From Parabacteroides gordonii MS-1 = DSM 23371 (lineage in GTDB: Bacteria; Bacteroidota; Bacteroidia; Bacteroidales; Tannerellaceae), in assembly GCF_000969825.1 (NCBI RefSeq), contig NZ_KQ033919.1, forward strand, positions 1,020,873-1,084,872: a DNA stretch of 64,000 bases, in the 5' to 3' direction. Position 1 is the first letter of the stretch, and every line of letters begins with the position of its first letter. Below are positions 18,019 to 27,004 of this stretch, piece by piece. The notes below the pieces were generated by a model, which ran no database searches, was not told where the DNA came from, and saw only the letters and a list, made by a program, of their open reading frames with translations. A program made the translations under genes and the position numbers.

Positions 18019-19794
18019 ATGAAAAATAAATTTTTAATACTAGCAACCACTATTTTAGGCATATCCTTGTCATCTTGTGTGGATATGGATTTGACTCCTG
18101 AGTCAACTATGACTTCAGACCAATTGGCCAATGATCCAACAGGTATCGAATATGCTACTATAGGAGCTTACAGATGGTTCAAAACAAATCGTTCGGGAAT
18201 GGCCGGCGGTTCATCCAGCAGAGACGTTTATGCAAGAAATTGGTTTCAAATGAACGAATTCCGGGGTGACAACGTTTTTATTGCCGGAGTTACCACCGAC
18301 CCTTTTATGAAATCATATGAATATACGGATCAGAATACTGAAGCGACATGTCGTTATATGTGGTACTCTTCTTATTCTATACTGAATATTTTAAATACAA
18401 ATATTAGAATAGGAACTGAAGGACTGTCCGAAAAAAATGATCATATTCTTGGAGAAAACTATTTTCTACGTGCCCTAGTATATATGAATCTTTGCGACCT
18501 GTTTGCTCGTCCATATTCCCAGGGCGCAGACAATCCCGCAGTCGTACTTCGTACTGAAGAATCTATAACCGGTGAAATAACAAGGGCATCTATTGGAGAA
18601 GTTTATGCCCAAATCGAAAAAGATCTTAATAAGGCAATTCAACTAATGGGTAATTATCGTCGTTCAGACAATGCTAGTTACGCATGGAAAGGTTCTGCCC
18701 AAGGTCTTTTATCCAGATTATACCTCTATATGGGCCGAAATCAAGATGTTGTAAATATCGTAAATGAAATGTTAAATGGTAAAACTCCGGAAGACGTTCT
18801 CGATCCTGATCTTGCCACTTACTTCACACGGACACAGACCTCACGGGAAACACTCTGGTGCATTGGATACCTTGCAAACGAAACTCAAGGGAATAGTTCT
18901 GTTGCCTCCATGTATCTCAATGATCCAGCAAGTGGTGCTGGTTGGGGTGAGATTTATCCGTCCGATCCTATGTACGAATTATTCAACCGATATGCAGACG
19001 ATGATATACGTTGGAAAGACTTCCATCTATTCCAGCCGATCCCTACTCCTGGAGTTACTTTCAATGGTGAAAATGTCAAATGGATGGCTAATTGGCCGGT
19101 TCCTAATCCCACCAGTAGGTATTACGGATCTCAATATCGTTATCTCGCAGAAGATGCCGGGGGGAAATATATTATCTTCAGTAATAATCCCGGATTAAAC
19201 AATCCTGTCCCTGATGATTATTTCACTAACACTAGTGCTAAAATATATATTAAGGAAGAAATAATAAATACTTATCCCAAATACTTCTTCACATACAATG
19301 GGAATAAGATTAACGTAACAATTACCCCTGCAACCAATAATCGTATGAGCTACAGAAAAATATTCAACACGAAGTTCTCATATCAGGATGGGGATGCCAT
19401 GTTATGTTCTTATCCGATGATCAGATGGGGAGAGATAATCTTAAACCGAGCAGAAGCTTATGCAAAATTAAACAATTCCACAGCAGCATTAGCTGACGTG
19501 AATGTTATTCGTAGCCGTGCCGGTCTTTCCGGAGAGCAGTTAATGACAACCAGTAATATGACAGCCCGGGGATATACGGATATATTGGATGTTGTCCTTG
19601 ACGAACGTCGCCTTGAACTAGCATATGAGGGTTTCCGCTGGAAAGATCTTTTCCGCAATAATAAACCGATGGATCGTCGTTACGCCGGTACACATCCCTG
19701 GGAGATTATCCAGCCAACCGACTTACGAATACCACATCAGATATCCGGAGACGAGACACTGATTAATCCCGGTGTCGTGCCTAATCCCAGATAA
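18019..19794 (+). CDS. SusD/RagB-type glycan-binding lipoprotein
   Basis: The 591-residue protein has a lipobox (LSSCVD, Cys about 20) and SusD features. These are an N-terminal SusD-like domain with an EATCRYMWYSSYSILNILN-type TPR helix, ALVYMNLCDLFARPY, and the C-terminal RagB/SusD domain with RWGEIILNRAEAYAKL and LDVVLDERRLELAYEGFRWKDLFR. It caps the SusC transporter on the cell surface and selects the glycan. It is the last gene of the catabolic locus and is followed by a bidirectional terminator. Confidence 0.95.
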   Translation: MKNKFLILATTILGISLSSCVDMDLTPESTMTSDQLANDPTGIEYATIGAYRWFKTNRSGMAGGSSSRDVYARNWFQMNEFRGDNVFIAGVTTDPFMKSYEYTDQNTEATCRYMWYSSYSILNILNTNIRIGTEGLSEKNDHILGENYFLRALVYMNLCDLFARPYSQGADNPAVVLRTEESITGEITRASIGEVYAQIEKDLNKAIQLMGNYRRSDNASYAWKGSAQGLLSRLYLYMGRNQDVVNIVNEMLNGKTPEDVLDPDLATYFTRTQTSRETLWCIGYLANETQGNSSVASMYLNDPASGAGWGEIYPSDPMYELFNRYADDDIRWKDFHLFQPIPTPGVTFNGENVKWMANWPVPNPTSRYYGSQYRYLAEDAGGKYIIFSNNPGLNNPVPDDYFTNTSAKIYIKEEIINTYPKYFFTYNGNKINVTITPATNNRMSYRKIFNTKFSYQDGDAMLCSYPMIRWGEIILNRAEAYAKLNNSTAALADVNVIRSRAGLSGEQLMTTSNMTARGYTDILDVVLDERRLELAYEGFRWKDLFRNNKPMDRRYAGTHPWEIIQPTDLRIPHQISGDETLINPGVVPNPR

Positions 19795-19813
19795 TACAGA
19801 GAGGTAAATACAT

Positions 19814-19872
19814 AAAAAGAGAGTATCTTAAAATGCTATATCAAAAAGTTTTTTTAAGCATACTCTCTTTTC
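19814..19872. terminator. Bidirectional terminator after SusD and the acyl-CoA ligase
   Basis: A long inverted repeat has arms rich in AAAGAGAGTAT / ATACTCTCTTT around an A/T-rich loop that itself can pair. It lies between the convergent SusD-like gene and the ligase gene. Confidence 0.7.
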
Positions 19873-19918
19873 TATAAATCCAAACGAATATGTTTGGTAT
19901 GATTATCCTGAATATTTA

Positions 19919-21583
19919 TCAGTAATTACTGTATAAATACCTCTTTATGCTCTTCTTCGGTGTTTTCTCAAACTCTGTAGGATACAATTGTATTTCCGAA
20001 ACAAATTCATACGAAGCCAACTGTTTATTCAGTTCAGTCCGGTTCTGCTCCATAATGACCGGAAGGTCGGTATGCGAGATCCCGGTACCGTCCACAGTGT
20101 CATAATCGGGATAGACCAAAGCCACCAGTTTGCCGTTTTTCTCGATAACGATACTTTCCATCACGAAAGGCAGGTTGTTTATCTTCGACTCGATCTCTTC
20201 CGGATAGATATTCTGTCCGCTTGCACCCAGGATCATCGTCTTGCTACGGCCACGGATAAAGATACGGTTATCATGATCGATCGTACCCAGGTCGCCGGTA
20301 TGGAGCCAGCCGTCTTCGGTAAAGGCATTCTTCGTTGCCTCTTCATTCTTATAATATCCTTTCATCACATTCTCTCCGCGAACCTGGATCTCCCCTACCT
20401 TATTATATGGATCGTCGGAATCGATGCGGACTTCCATTATTCCTTTCAGTACCTGTCCACAAGAACCCGGAACGTATTCATCGTTATGATCGTAGCTGAT
20501 CAGCGGGCCGCACTCTGTCATTCCGTAACCGATCGTAAAAGGGAATTTGATCTTATAAAGGAAATCCGTCACCTCCTGGTTCATGGCGGCACCACCGACA
20601 ATCACTTCACGGAAACGGCCTCCCATTGCATCCACGAGATGTTTGCGTATCTGCGCATAGATACGTGAGTCCAACAAAGGTATATTCAAGGCCAGCTTCA
20701 TCGTCGTCTTGCTCAGCTGGGGAAGGATCATTTTCTTATAGATCTTTTCAAGGATCAACGGGACAGTCAGGATCAGGTTCGGCTTCACCTCTTCAAATGC
20801 TTTCAACAGGATCTTCGGGGAAGGAACTTTACCCAACATATATACATGGGCTCCCACAGCCATCGGCACAAGGAAGTTGAAAGCACAGCTATAAGCATGA
20901 GCCAACGGAAGGAAACATAATTCGCGGTCGCCGCGATACATCAGGTCGAGTGTCATGGCATACGTCACATTCCCTGCCAGGTTATTACCGGTCAGCATGA
21001 CGCCTTTACTGAAACCGGTGGTTCCGGAAGTATAGTTCAGCAATACCACCTTGTCATTATCCAGCTCGGCATATTTGATATCCTCTTTGGAAAATCCTTT
21101 CGGATACTTCTCCGCCATTTTTTCATCCATCGACTTCATCAGCTTCTGGATACTCTCGCCGTCACGCTGATGCAGGCAACGGAAATCGGAAAGGGAAAAT
21201 ACACCGCGTATCTCCTCGATCTTATCTTCTTCCAGTGAATCCCAGATACGGTCGCTGACAAAAAGGAATACAGATTCGGAATGGTTGATTATATGATGTA
21301 CATCATTCGGATTGAAGTCCTGCAGGATAGGCACAATAATCGCTCCATACGTAACAGCCGCCATATAGACAATGCACCAACGGGCACTGTCTTTCCCGAT
21401 CAGAGCAATCTTGTCGCCCCGGCGGATCTGACATTCCTCAAACAGAATATGGATGCGGGCAATTTCCTTCGCCACATCTTCAAATGTAAAAGTAACGTTC
21501 TTACTATAGTCGGTCAGAGCAGGTAATGACCAGTTCTCTTTGAAACTGTTCTCGTATATCTTAATGAAGTTTTCTTGTATCAT
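19919..21583 (-). CDS. AMP-dependent synthetase/ligase (acyl-CoA ligase type)
   Basis: The 554-residue adenylating enzyme has the P-loop-like signature LNYTSGTTGFSKGV (about 185-200). The A5 motif is GYGMTECGP and the C-terminal hinge is GWLHTGDLG ... IFIRGRSKTMILGASGQNIYPEEIE. The closest functional group is long-chain fatty-acid-CoA ligase; substrate chain length cannot be read from the sequence. ATG 21583 is chosen. The frame is open to an ATG at 21637, but that extension covers a perfect TAnnTTTG promoter element (21607-21614) and encodes a cysteine-rich stretch unlike the family. Confidence 0.87.
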   Translation of the reverse strand: MIQENFIKIYENSFKENWSLPALTDYSKNVTFTFEDVAKEIARIHILFEECQIRRGDKIALIGKDSARWCIVYMAAVTYGAIIVPILQDFNPNDVHHIINHSESVFLFVSDRIWDSLEEDKIEEIRGVFSLSDFRCLHQRDGESIQKLMKSMDEKMAEKYPKGFSKEDIKYAELDNDKVVLLNYTSGTTGFSKGVMLTGNNLAGNVTYAMTLDLMYRGDRELCFLPLAHAYSCAFNFLVPMAVGAHVYMLGKVPSPKILLKAFEEVKPNLILTVPLILEKIYKKMILPQLSKTTMKLALNIPLLDSRIYAQIRKHLVDAMGGRFREVIVGGAAMNQEVTDFLYKIKFPFTIGYGMTECGPLISYDHNDEYVPGSCGQVLKGIMEVRIDSDDPYNKVGEIQVRGENVMKGYYKNEEATKNAFTEDGWLHTGDLGTIDHDNRIFIRGRSKTMILGASGQNIYPEEIESKINNLPFVMESIVIEKNGKLVALVYPDYDTVDGTGISHTDLPVIMEQNRTELNKQLASYEFVSEIQLYPTEFEKTPKKSIKRYLYSNY

Positions 21584-21606
21584 AGCACAAATGCTTATAT
21601 TTTGTG

Positions 21607-21614
21607 CAAAAATA
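21607..21614 (-). promoter_or_regulatory. -7 element of the acyl-CoA ligase gene
   Basis: TATTTTTG reads on the minus strand, 23 bases before the start codon at 21583. It lies within the longer in-frame extension and so decides the start. Confidence 0.6.
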
Positions 21615-21651
21615 AAGACTCTCCGGCAGATACACAACAGATAGACTGAGT

Positions 21652-22815
21652 TTAACCCTTATACTTCACCAACATGACCACCGGATTCGATTCTTCATCC
21701 AACTCAGCCGCAATTTCTTTCAGCTTGCCTTTCAACTCTCCCTTTTCGTAGGCTTCAACAAGCTCCGGGGCATCTAAAGAATAACAGGTAGCTATCTTCT
21801 GATCCACGGTTCCTTCTATTTCCTGTCCTAATGAGACTTGTTTCTTTTTTGAATAATCATCATTGTAGACGGTATATTGGAAAATAGCATTTTCCTGCTT
21901 GTCATACATCAGGTCGGTATTGGGGAATCCTTTGAACGTTGTAAAGTTTACTTCCTTTTTCATAGCGCGCATGAAACAATAACGGTCGGTAATAACAGTC
22001 GGGAACAGAAATACCTTAGTCTCCATAGCGTGTATAGAAGGAGTTCTTACAATAAAGGGAGTCAGGTTATTATCCGGCGAATAATTATATATCGTATCGG
22101 ACGACGTATTTACAAGTGCCCAGTTGCCACGACTGGGAGATGTCAGGAAGTATGCAGGCATAATAGTCAACTCATCCTTTGTTATGACCGGTGTTTCATA
22201 TTCTTTAAAAGGAATACGAATTTCATGGGTGACACTTCCATCCTGCTTTGAGATAATCAGATGACAGGCCTGTTCGTCTTCTTTCGGGGTATAATATTTC
22301 TTATAGCAAATCAGATGATCCCGGTCATAATTGAAAATGTCATCATAATAACCGGTATCTGCAAATTTGAAACTTCTCTTAAAGTTACCGGATAAGTCAT
22401 ACACCAGTATTTTTCTGGGAGAATGGTCTTTGACATAGATTTCGTTGTTATCCTCATCAAGAATAATCCTTGAAACCGATGAATATTCCTCAGCACCTTG
22501 TCCCAGACGGTTTATCTTTCTTACCCCTTTCCCTGTCCGGTCAAAAACAAAGATATTCCCGTCATTCCGGTTTCTTATCAATAGGACATGCTTACCGACC
22601 GCTTCCACTATACCGTGGGTAATAAACTCGTCGGAAGTTTCCAGCGGAATGTATTCTACATCCATAAAGTCCTGAAGGATCAGTTCTTTTTCAGGATAAC
22701 TTGCGGTGACATCGACCGTGATAATCTCGTCTGTTTGGGAACCGGACTGATTGCATCCCGTGCATCCTACTATTGTAAGAAGGATGATTGCCAGATTTGC
22801 ATTTAATTTTTTCAT
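21652..22815 (-). CDS. 6-bladed beta-propeller lipoprotein
   Basis: The 387-residue protein has a lipobox (VGCTGC, Cys at about 18 or 21). It belongs by pattern to the Bacteroidetes 6-bladed beta-propeller lipoproteins: the opening segment DVTASYPEKELILQDFMDVEYIPLETS is characteristic, followed by repeated strands such as NIFVFDRTGKG, EIYVKDHSPRKILVYDLSG and HLICYKKYYTP. Function is unknown; such proteins are numerous in gut Bacteroidetes and are thought to be extracytoplasmic binding scaffolds. It is monocistronic, with palindromic DNA about 50-75 bases upstream of the start. Confidence 0.8.
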   Translation of the reverse strand: MKKLNANLAIILLTIVGCTGCNQSGSQTDEIITVDVTASYPEKELILQDFMDVEYIPLETSDEFITHGIVEAVGKHVLLIRNRNDGNIFVFDRTGKGVRKINRLGQGAEEYSSVSRIILDEDNNEIYVKDHSPRKILVYDLSGNFKRSFKFADTGYYDDIFNYDRDHLICYKKYYTPKEDEQACHLIISKQDGSVTHEIRIPFKEYETPVITKDELTIMPAYFLTSPSRGNWALVNTSSDTIYNYSPDNNLTPFIVRTPSIHAMETKVFLFPTVITDRYCFMRAMKKEVNFTTFKGFPNTDLMYDKQENAIFQYTVYNDDYSKKKQVSLGQEIEGTVDQKIATCYSLDAPELVEAYEKGELKGKLKEIAAELDEESNPVVMLVKYKG

Positions 22816-22861
22816 GACTTCTTGTTTGTTGTGAATACATTATTACAAACGCATACTGAAA

Positions 22862-22889
22862 TACGAATAATTCGTACGAAATATACGTA
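22862..22889. promoter_or_regulatory. Cluster of overlapping palindromes upstream of the propeller gene
   Basis: TACGAATAATTCGTA (22862-22876) has 6-base arms around TAA. It overlaps the perfect 10 bp palindrome TTCGTACGAA (22871-22880), which runs into a TACG...CGTA dyad ending at 22889. The location 47-74 bases upstream of the start at 22815 suits an operator. No clear TAnnTTTG accompanies it. Confidence 0.4.
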
Positions 22890-23093
22890 CTATAAGAAAA
22901 ACAAACAACTAAATAGACATTACGCCCTCTACTATTAACAATCTTTATTGGTCTATTCCCCTATTATTAAGAAATTGTTTTGAATTTATAATCTGATTCG
23001 TTTTTTGCCAGAGATGAGCCTTCAAACCCTTGTCAGGGTTCCGCACTATTTCAGCCTCACTATTTTCTATATTTAATCGCGAAGCCTGGTTTT
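22890..23093. other. Noncoding stretch without recognised gene
   Basis: This is the middle of a 518-base gap between the propeller gene and mtaB. It contains a short hairpin AACCCT/AGGGTT (23025-23040) and no supported reading frame or RNA. The rest of the gap holds the palindromes before it and the 22 bp array after it. Confidence 0.5.
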
Positions 23094-23115
23094 AACTTCC
23101 TTATAGTAGGTATTT

Positions 23116-23206
23116 CCCCATTACAGTGGGTATTTTCCCCCATTATAATGGGTATTATTCCCCATTGTAGTGGGGAAAGTTCCCCACGCAAGTGAAAAAT
23201 GTGGGG
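23116..23206. repeat. Tandem array of 22 bp imperfect palindromes (4 units)
   Basis: CCCCA starts recur at exactly 22 bp spacing: 23116, 23138, 23160 and 23182. Units 1-3 share the core CCCCATTAyArTGGG, nearly self-complementary, followed by TATT-rich or AAAG-rich linkers. Unit 4 has diverged but regains a GTGGGG arm at 23201-23206. A partial unit (TTATAGTAGGTATTT) lies just upstream at 23101. It is noncoding and ends about 100 bases before the mtaB promoter. Confidence 0.8.
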
Positions 23207-23307
23207 AGTTTATGATAGGGAAAAACATTCCTTGGCTATTAGTTATCTAAATGGCATGCACTGAACCCACATAAAGCGTCTACAACATACATGTCAATAA
23301 TTTTCGC

Positions 23308-23315
23308 TACATTTG
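23308..23315 (+). promoter_or_regulatory. -7 element of the mtaB operon
   Basis: TACATTTG is a perfect TAnnTTTG match 18 bases before ATG 23334. It overlaps the TTG at 23313 from which a longer frame could start, ruling that start out. Confidence 0.65.
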
Positions 23316-23333
23316 CGCGATAATTCAATCGCA

Positions 23334-24662
23334 ATGATAGACAAAACCGTATTTGAAAATAAGATAGCTGCTTATTATACCCTGGGCTGTAAGCTCAATT
23401 TCGCAGAAACCTCTACCATCGGGAAGGTACTGGCAGAACAGGGCGTACGCAAAGCCCGTGCGGGTGAAAAAGCAGATATTTGTGTTGTAAATACCTGCTC
23501 GGTAACGGAACTGGCCGATAAGAAATGCCGCCAGGCCATCCGCCGGATCAGCAAGCAGCATCCCGGAGCCTTTATGGTAGTGACCGGTTGCTATGCGCAG
23601 CTCAAGCCCGAAGAAGTAGCCCATATCGAAGGAGTCGACCTGGTATTGGGCGCCGAACAAAAGCTGGATATATTAATGTATCTGGACGACCTGAAAAAGA
23701 AAGAAAGTGATGGCGCCATCATCGCTTCCGAAAGTAAAGATATCCGTAGCTTCTCTCCTTCCTGCTCGGCAGACGACCGCACCCGCCATTTCCTGAAAGT
23801 ACAGGACGGATGCGACTACTACTGCTCCTACTGTACCATACCTTTTGCCCGCGGACGAAGCCGCAACGGTACTATCGCCAGCATGGTGGAGCAGGCCCGG
23901 GAAGTAGCCCGCAAAGGCGGAAAAGAGATCGTATTGACGGGAGTCAATATCGGCGACTTCGGTAAGTCTACCGGTGAAACATTCATCGACCTGATCCGCG
24001 CCCTCGACGAAGTGGAAGGTATCGTACGCTACCGTATCTCTTCCATCGAGCCCAACCTGATTACGGACGAGGCCATCGACTTCGTAGCTTCCAGCAAACG
24101 TTTCGCCCCGCATTTCCATATCCCTCTACAAAGCGGAAGCGACGACGTACTGAAACTGATGCGCCGCCGTTACGATACCGAACTGTTCCGTCATAAGATA
24201 GAAAAGATCAAAGAAATCATGCCGCACGCCTTTATCGGCGTGGATGTGATTGTCGGTACCCGTGGCGAGACAGACGAGTTCTTCGAAGATGCCCGTACCT
24301 TTATCGACAGCCTGGATATAAGCCAGCTGCATGTGTTCAGCTATTCCGAACGTCCCGGCACACAGGCGCTGAAGATCGCCCATTCGGTAGACCCGAAAGT
24401 GAAACATGCCCGCAGCCAGCAACTGTTGGATATCTCCGACAGGAAACTACATGCCTTTTATGACGCCCATATCGGTAGCCAGGCGGAAGTCCTGTTCGAG
24501 CATACCCGCAAAGACGGCCGGATGCACGGCTTTACTGAGAACTATATTAAAGTAGAGATACCTTACGACAATTCACTGGTTAACGAAACCCGCCGGGTGA
24601 CGCTGACCGGATGGAATGAAGACCGTACCGCACTGAATTGCGAACTAGTAACTATCGGTTGA
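23334..24662 (+). CDS. mtaB: tRNA ms2t6A37 methylthiotransferase MtaB
   Basis: The 442-residue radical-SAM methylthiotransferase has the N-terminal UPF0004 domain with cluster cysteines in TLGCKLN (Cys19), VVNTCSV (Cys55) and TGCYAQ (Cys86). The radical-SAM motif CDYYCSYC follows (Cys160, 164, 167), with a C-terminal TRAM-like segment. The GCKLNFAET start is characteristic of MtaB rather than MiaB or RimO. The enzyme adds a methylthio group to t6A37 of ANN-decoding tRNAs. It leads an operon: the acyltransferase starts one base after its stop. Confidence 0.93.
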   Translation: MIDKTVFENKIAAYYTLGCKLNFAETSTIGKVLAEQGVRKARAGEKADICVVNTCSVTELADKKCRQAIRRISKQHPGAFMVVTGCYAQLKPEEVAHIEGVDLVLGAEQKLDILMYLDDLKKKESDGAIIASESKDIRSFSPSCSADDRTRHFLKVQDGCDYYCSYCTIPFARGRSRNGTIASMVEQAREVARKGGKEIVLTGVNIGDFGKSTGETFIDLIRALDEVEGIVRYRISSIEPNLITDEAIDFVASSKRFAPHFHIPLQSGSDDVLKLMRRRYDTELFRHKIEKIKEIMPHAFIGVDVIVGTRGETDEFFEDARTFIDSLDISQLHVFSYSERPGTQALKIAHSVDPKVKHARSQQLLDISDRKLHAFYDAHIGSQAEVLFEHTRKDGRMHGFTENYIKVEIPYDNSLVNETRRVTLTGWNEDRTALNCELVTIG

Positions 24663-24663
24663 T

Positions 24664-25554
24664 ATGTGGAATAAAATTCAATATGGATTGATCTTTGCAT
24701 GGGCCAAGCTCCATGCATTCTTACCGATGCCGGTGCTTTATGTACTGTCTGATATCCTGTACGTACTTATATACAGAGTGATCCGTTACAGGTTACGGGT
24801 CGTACGCCGTAATATGGAAGCCTCTTTCCCCGACAAATCAGAAATAGAGCTGCGCCGATTGGAGAAAGCCTTCTATCATCATTTCGCCGACTACATTGTC
24901 GAGACCATCAAACTGGCACATATCTCCCCCGAAGAGGTATTGCGCCGTGCCCACATCAAGAACCCGGAAGTGGCGACCCGCCTGCAGGCTGAAGGACAGA
25001 ATACGGTCATGATGCTGATGGGACACTACGGCAACTGGGAATGGTTCAGCGCCTCCAGCCTGGTGTTCACCGACTCCCGTTTATGGCAGATCTACCGCCC
25101 GTTGAACAATAAGGCAGTCGACCGCCTGTTCATCTACCTGCGCACCCGCTTCGGTTCGTATGGGATGAAGAAGAACGACACGGTTCGCGACATGATGACG
25201 CTGAAACGTGAAAACAGCAAGAACATCGTTATCTTCATAGCCGACCAGACACCGAGCAAGGCCAACTTGCATTACTGGACTACTTTCCTCAACCAGGACA
25301 CCGCCATACTGAACGGTGCCGAACGCATCGCCCGTAAGCTGGATCTCCCGGTTATCTTCCTGGATGTCCAGAAGGTGAAACGAGGTTATTATACAGTCGA
25401 ATTCAAGCTAATGACCGCCCACGCTAAAGAGACTGCCGAAAACGAGATCACCGAATCATACGCCCGTATGACTGAAAAGATGATCCTTCGCAACCCGGCC
25501 TACTGGCTCTGGACACATAAACGCTGGAAATACAAACGTGAAGATGCAGAGTAA
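24664..25554 (+). CDS. Lysophospholipid/lipid A acyltransferase (LpxL/HtrB family)
   Basis: The 296-residue protein has an N-terminal membrane helix (about 10-35) and the acyltransferase catalytic motif as GHYGNWEW (H-x4-E, about residue 120). A later block is IFIADQTPSKANLHYW, as in LpxL/LpxM. These enzymes add a secondary acyl chain to lipid A at the inner membrane. It starts one base after mtaB and overlaps the following glycosyltransferase by 11 bases, so the three are cotranscribed. Confidence 0.88.
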   Translation: MWNKIQYGLIFAWAKLHAFLPMPVLYVLSDILYVLIYRVIRYRLRVVRRNMEASFPDKSEIELRRLEKAFYHHFADYIVETIKLAHISPEEVLRRAHIKNPEVATRLQAEGQNTVMMLMGHYGNWEWFSASSLVFTDSRLWQIYRPLNNKAVDRLFIYLRTRFGSYGMKKNDTVRDMMTLKRENSKNIVIFIADQTPSKANLHYWTTFLNQDTAILNGAERIARKLDLPVIFLDVQKVKRGYYTVEFKLMTAHAKETAENEITESYARMTEKMILRNPAYWLWTHKRWKYKREDAE

Positions 25555-26587
25555 TACTAAAAAAGTCGCCGTCGTCATCCTCAACTGGAATGGAGCGAAG
25601 CTGATGGAAGAATTCCTGCCGTCGGTAATGGATTATAGCCCGGCCGAGCTGGCAGAAGTAATCGTTGCCGACAACGGTTCTACCGATGCGTCCGTCGATA
25701 TGCTGAAAGAGAAATTTCCTGCCGTACGGATCATCCAACTGGACAAGAACTACGGATTTGCCGAAGGATATAACCAGGCATTGAAGCAGATCAACAACGA
25801 ATACACCGTCCTGCTGAACAGCGATGTCGAAGTAACTCCGGGATGGCTCGACGCCCCGCTGGCCGCAATGGAAGCCGACTCTACCATCGTTGCCGCCCAA
25901 CCCAAGATCAGGGCACAGCGTAACAAGGATTATTTCGAATATGCCGGAGCTGCCGGCGGCTATATGGATATCTACGGATACCCTTATTGCCGGGGACGCC
26001 TGTTGCATGTTGTAGAAAAAGACGAAGGCCAGTACGACACACCTGCAGATATCCTCTGGGCTACCGGAGCCTGCCTGTTTATCCGTACCACTATCTACAA
26101 GGAAGTTGGCGGACTCGATGCCGGCTTCTTCGCCCACCAGGAAGAGATCGATATGTGCTGGCGGCTGCGTTCGCGGGGGTATCGCCTGGTATGTACGCCC
26201 CAGTCGGTCGTTTACCACGTTGGCGGTGCCACTCTGCAGGTAGAAAGCCCGCGCAAGACCTTCCTCAACTTCCGTAACAACCTGTTGATGCTTTATAAGA
26301 ATCTGCCGGAAAAAGACTTGAAGCATGTGATGCGTGCCCGCTTCTGGCTCGACTATATTGCTGCAACGAAGTTCCTGCTGTGCGGCCACGTTCAGAATGC
26401 CAAAGCAGTATACGAAGCAAGAAAAGCTTTCTTCGATATGAAACCTGAATATGCAGAGAAACGCCGGGAGAATCTGGCTAAGACGACGCTCGGCACTATC
26501 CCGGAGTTGATAAATGATAGCTTGATTATTGGTTTTTATTTAAAAGGGAAGAAGAAGTTTGCAGATATTAATAATCGTAAAACTTAA
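25544..26587 (+). CDS. Family 2 glycosyltransferase
   Basis: The 347-residue GT-A enzyme begins VAVVILNWNGAKLMEEFLPS and has VIVADNGSTDAS, then the metal-binding LNSDVEVTPGWLD and the late HQEEIDMCWRLRSRGYRL block. It resembles rhamnosyl-type GT2 enzymes of envelope glycan synthesis. The acceptor is unknown. ATG 25544 is preferred to the GTG at 25538. Its TAA overlaps the TAA of the convergent VapC-like gene by four bases (TTAA). Position after a lipid A acyltransferase suggests an envelope role. Confidence 0.87.
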   Translation: MQSNTKKVAVVILNWNGAKLMEEFLPSVMDYSPAELAEVIVADNGSTDASVDMLKEKFPAVRIIQLDKNYGFAEGYNQALKQINNEYTVLLNSDVEVTPGWLDAPLAAMEADSTIVAAQPKIRAQRNKDYFEYAGAAGGYMDIYGYPYCRGRLLHVVEKDEGQYDTPADILWATGACLFIRTTIYKEVGGLDAGFFAHQEEIDMCWRLRSRGYRLVCTPQSVVYHVGGATLQVESPRKTFLNFRNNLLMLYKNLPEKDLKHVMRARFWLDYIAATKFLLCGHVQNAKAVYEARKAFFDMKPEYAEKRRENLAKTTLGTIPELINDSLIIGFYLKGKKKFADINNRKT

Positions 26588-27000
26588 CCATTCCTAATTA
26601 TCCAGTTTTCAAGACGAATACCGGATAGATTTTGAAAGTCTTTCAAATTTTCTGTTACCATTATCATTTTATGAGCTATAGCAGTACAGCCTATCAACAA
26701 ATCAAAGTTGTCTTCTGCCGGAGTACCGGCCAAACGTAACCGAACCTTTTCAGATGCGAACAAATTAAGAGTACCCGTTATTGGTAAAACATGAATAGAA
26801 GATATAAACTCGTCCAAACTCTGCTGCCGATGATGTAATCCTTGTCTACGTCCTAATTCGGCACCATACTTCAACTCCGCAACTGTTATCTCGGATATAT
26901 AACAATTATCCAATCCTACTGTATCTATTTTCTTATTAACATTGTATTTTCCCCGTAAAAGAAATATACAAATATTTGTATCAAGTAAATACTTCTTCAT
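26584..27000 (-). CDS. PIN-domain ribonuclease toxin (VapC-like)
   Basis: The 138-residue PIN domain has the acidic metal-binding residues in place: LDTNICI (Asp7), VAELKYG (Glu42) and NFDLLIGCTA (Asp100), then VTENLKDF. VapC toxins cleave tRNA or rRNA when not bound by antitoxin. The gene begins 4 bases after the small upstream gene at 27005-27247, the expected antitoxin. The pair is convergent with, and overlaps, the glycosyltransferase gene. Confidence 0.85.
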   Translation of the reverse strand: MKKYLLDTNICIFLLRGKYNVNKKIDTVGLDNCYISEITVAELKYGAELGRRQGLHHRQQSLDEFISSIHVLPITGTLNLFASEKVRLRLAGTPAEDNFDLLIGCTAIAHKMIMVTENLKDFQNLSGIRLENWIIRNG

Positions 27001-27004
27001 AACT

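Noticed and set aside
21584-21637. Longer start of the acyl-CoA ligase
   Set aside because: The extension covers the -7 element at 21607-21614 and encodes residues unlike the family.
23017-23040. AACCCT/AGGGTT hairpin as an attachment site or terminator
   Set aside because: No second copy, integrase or T tract was found; six-base arms are too short to support a claim.
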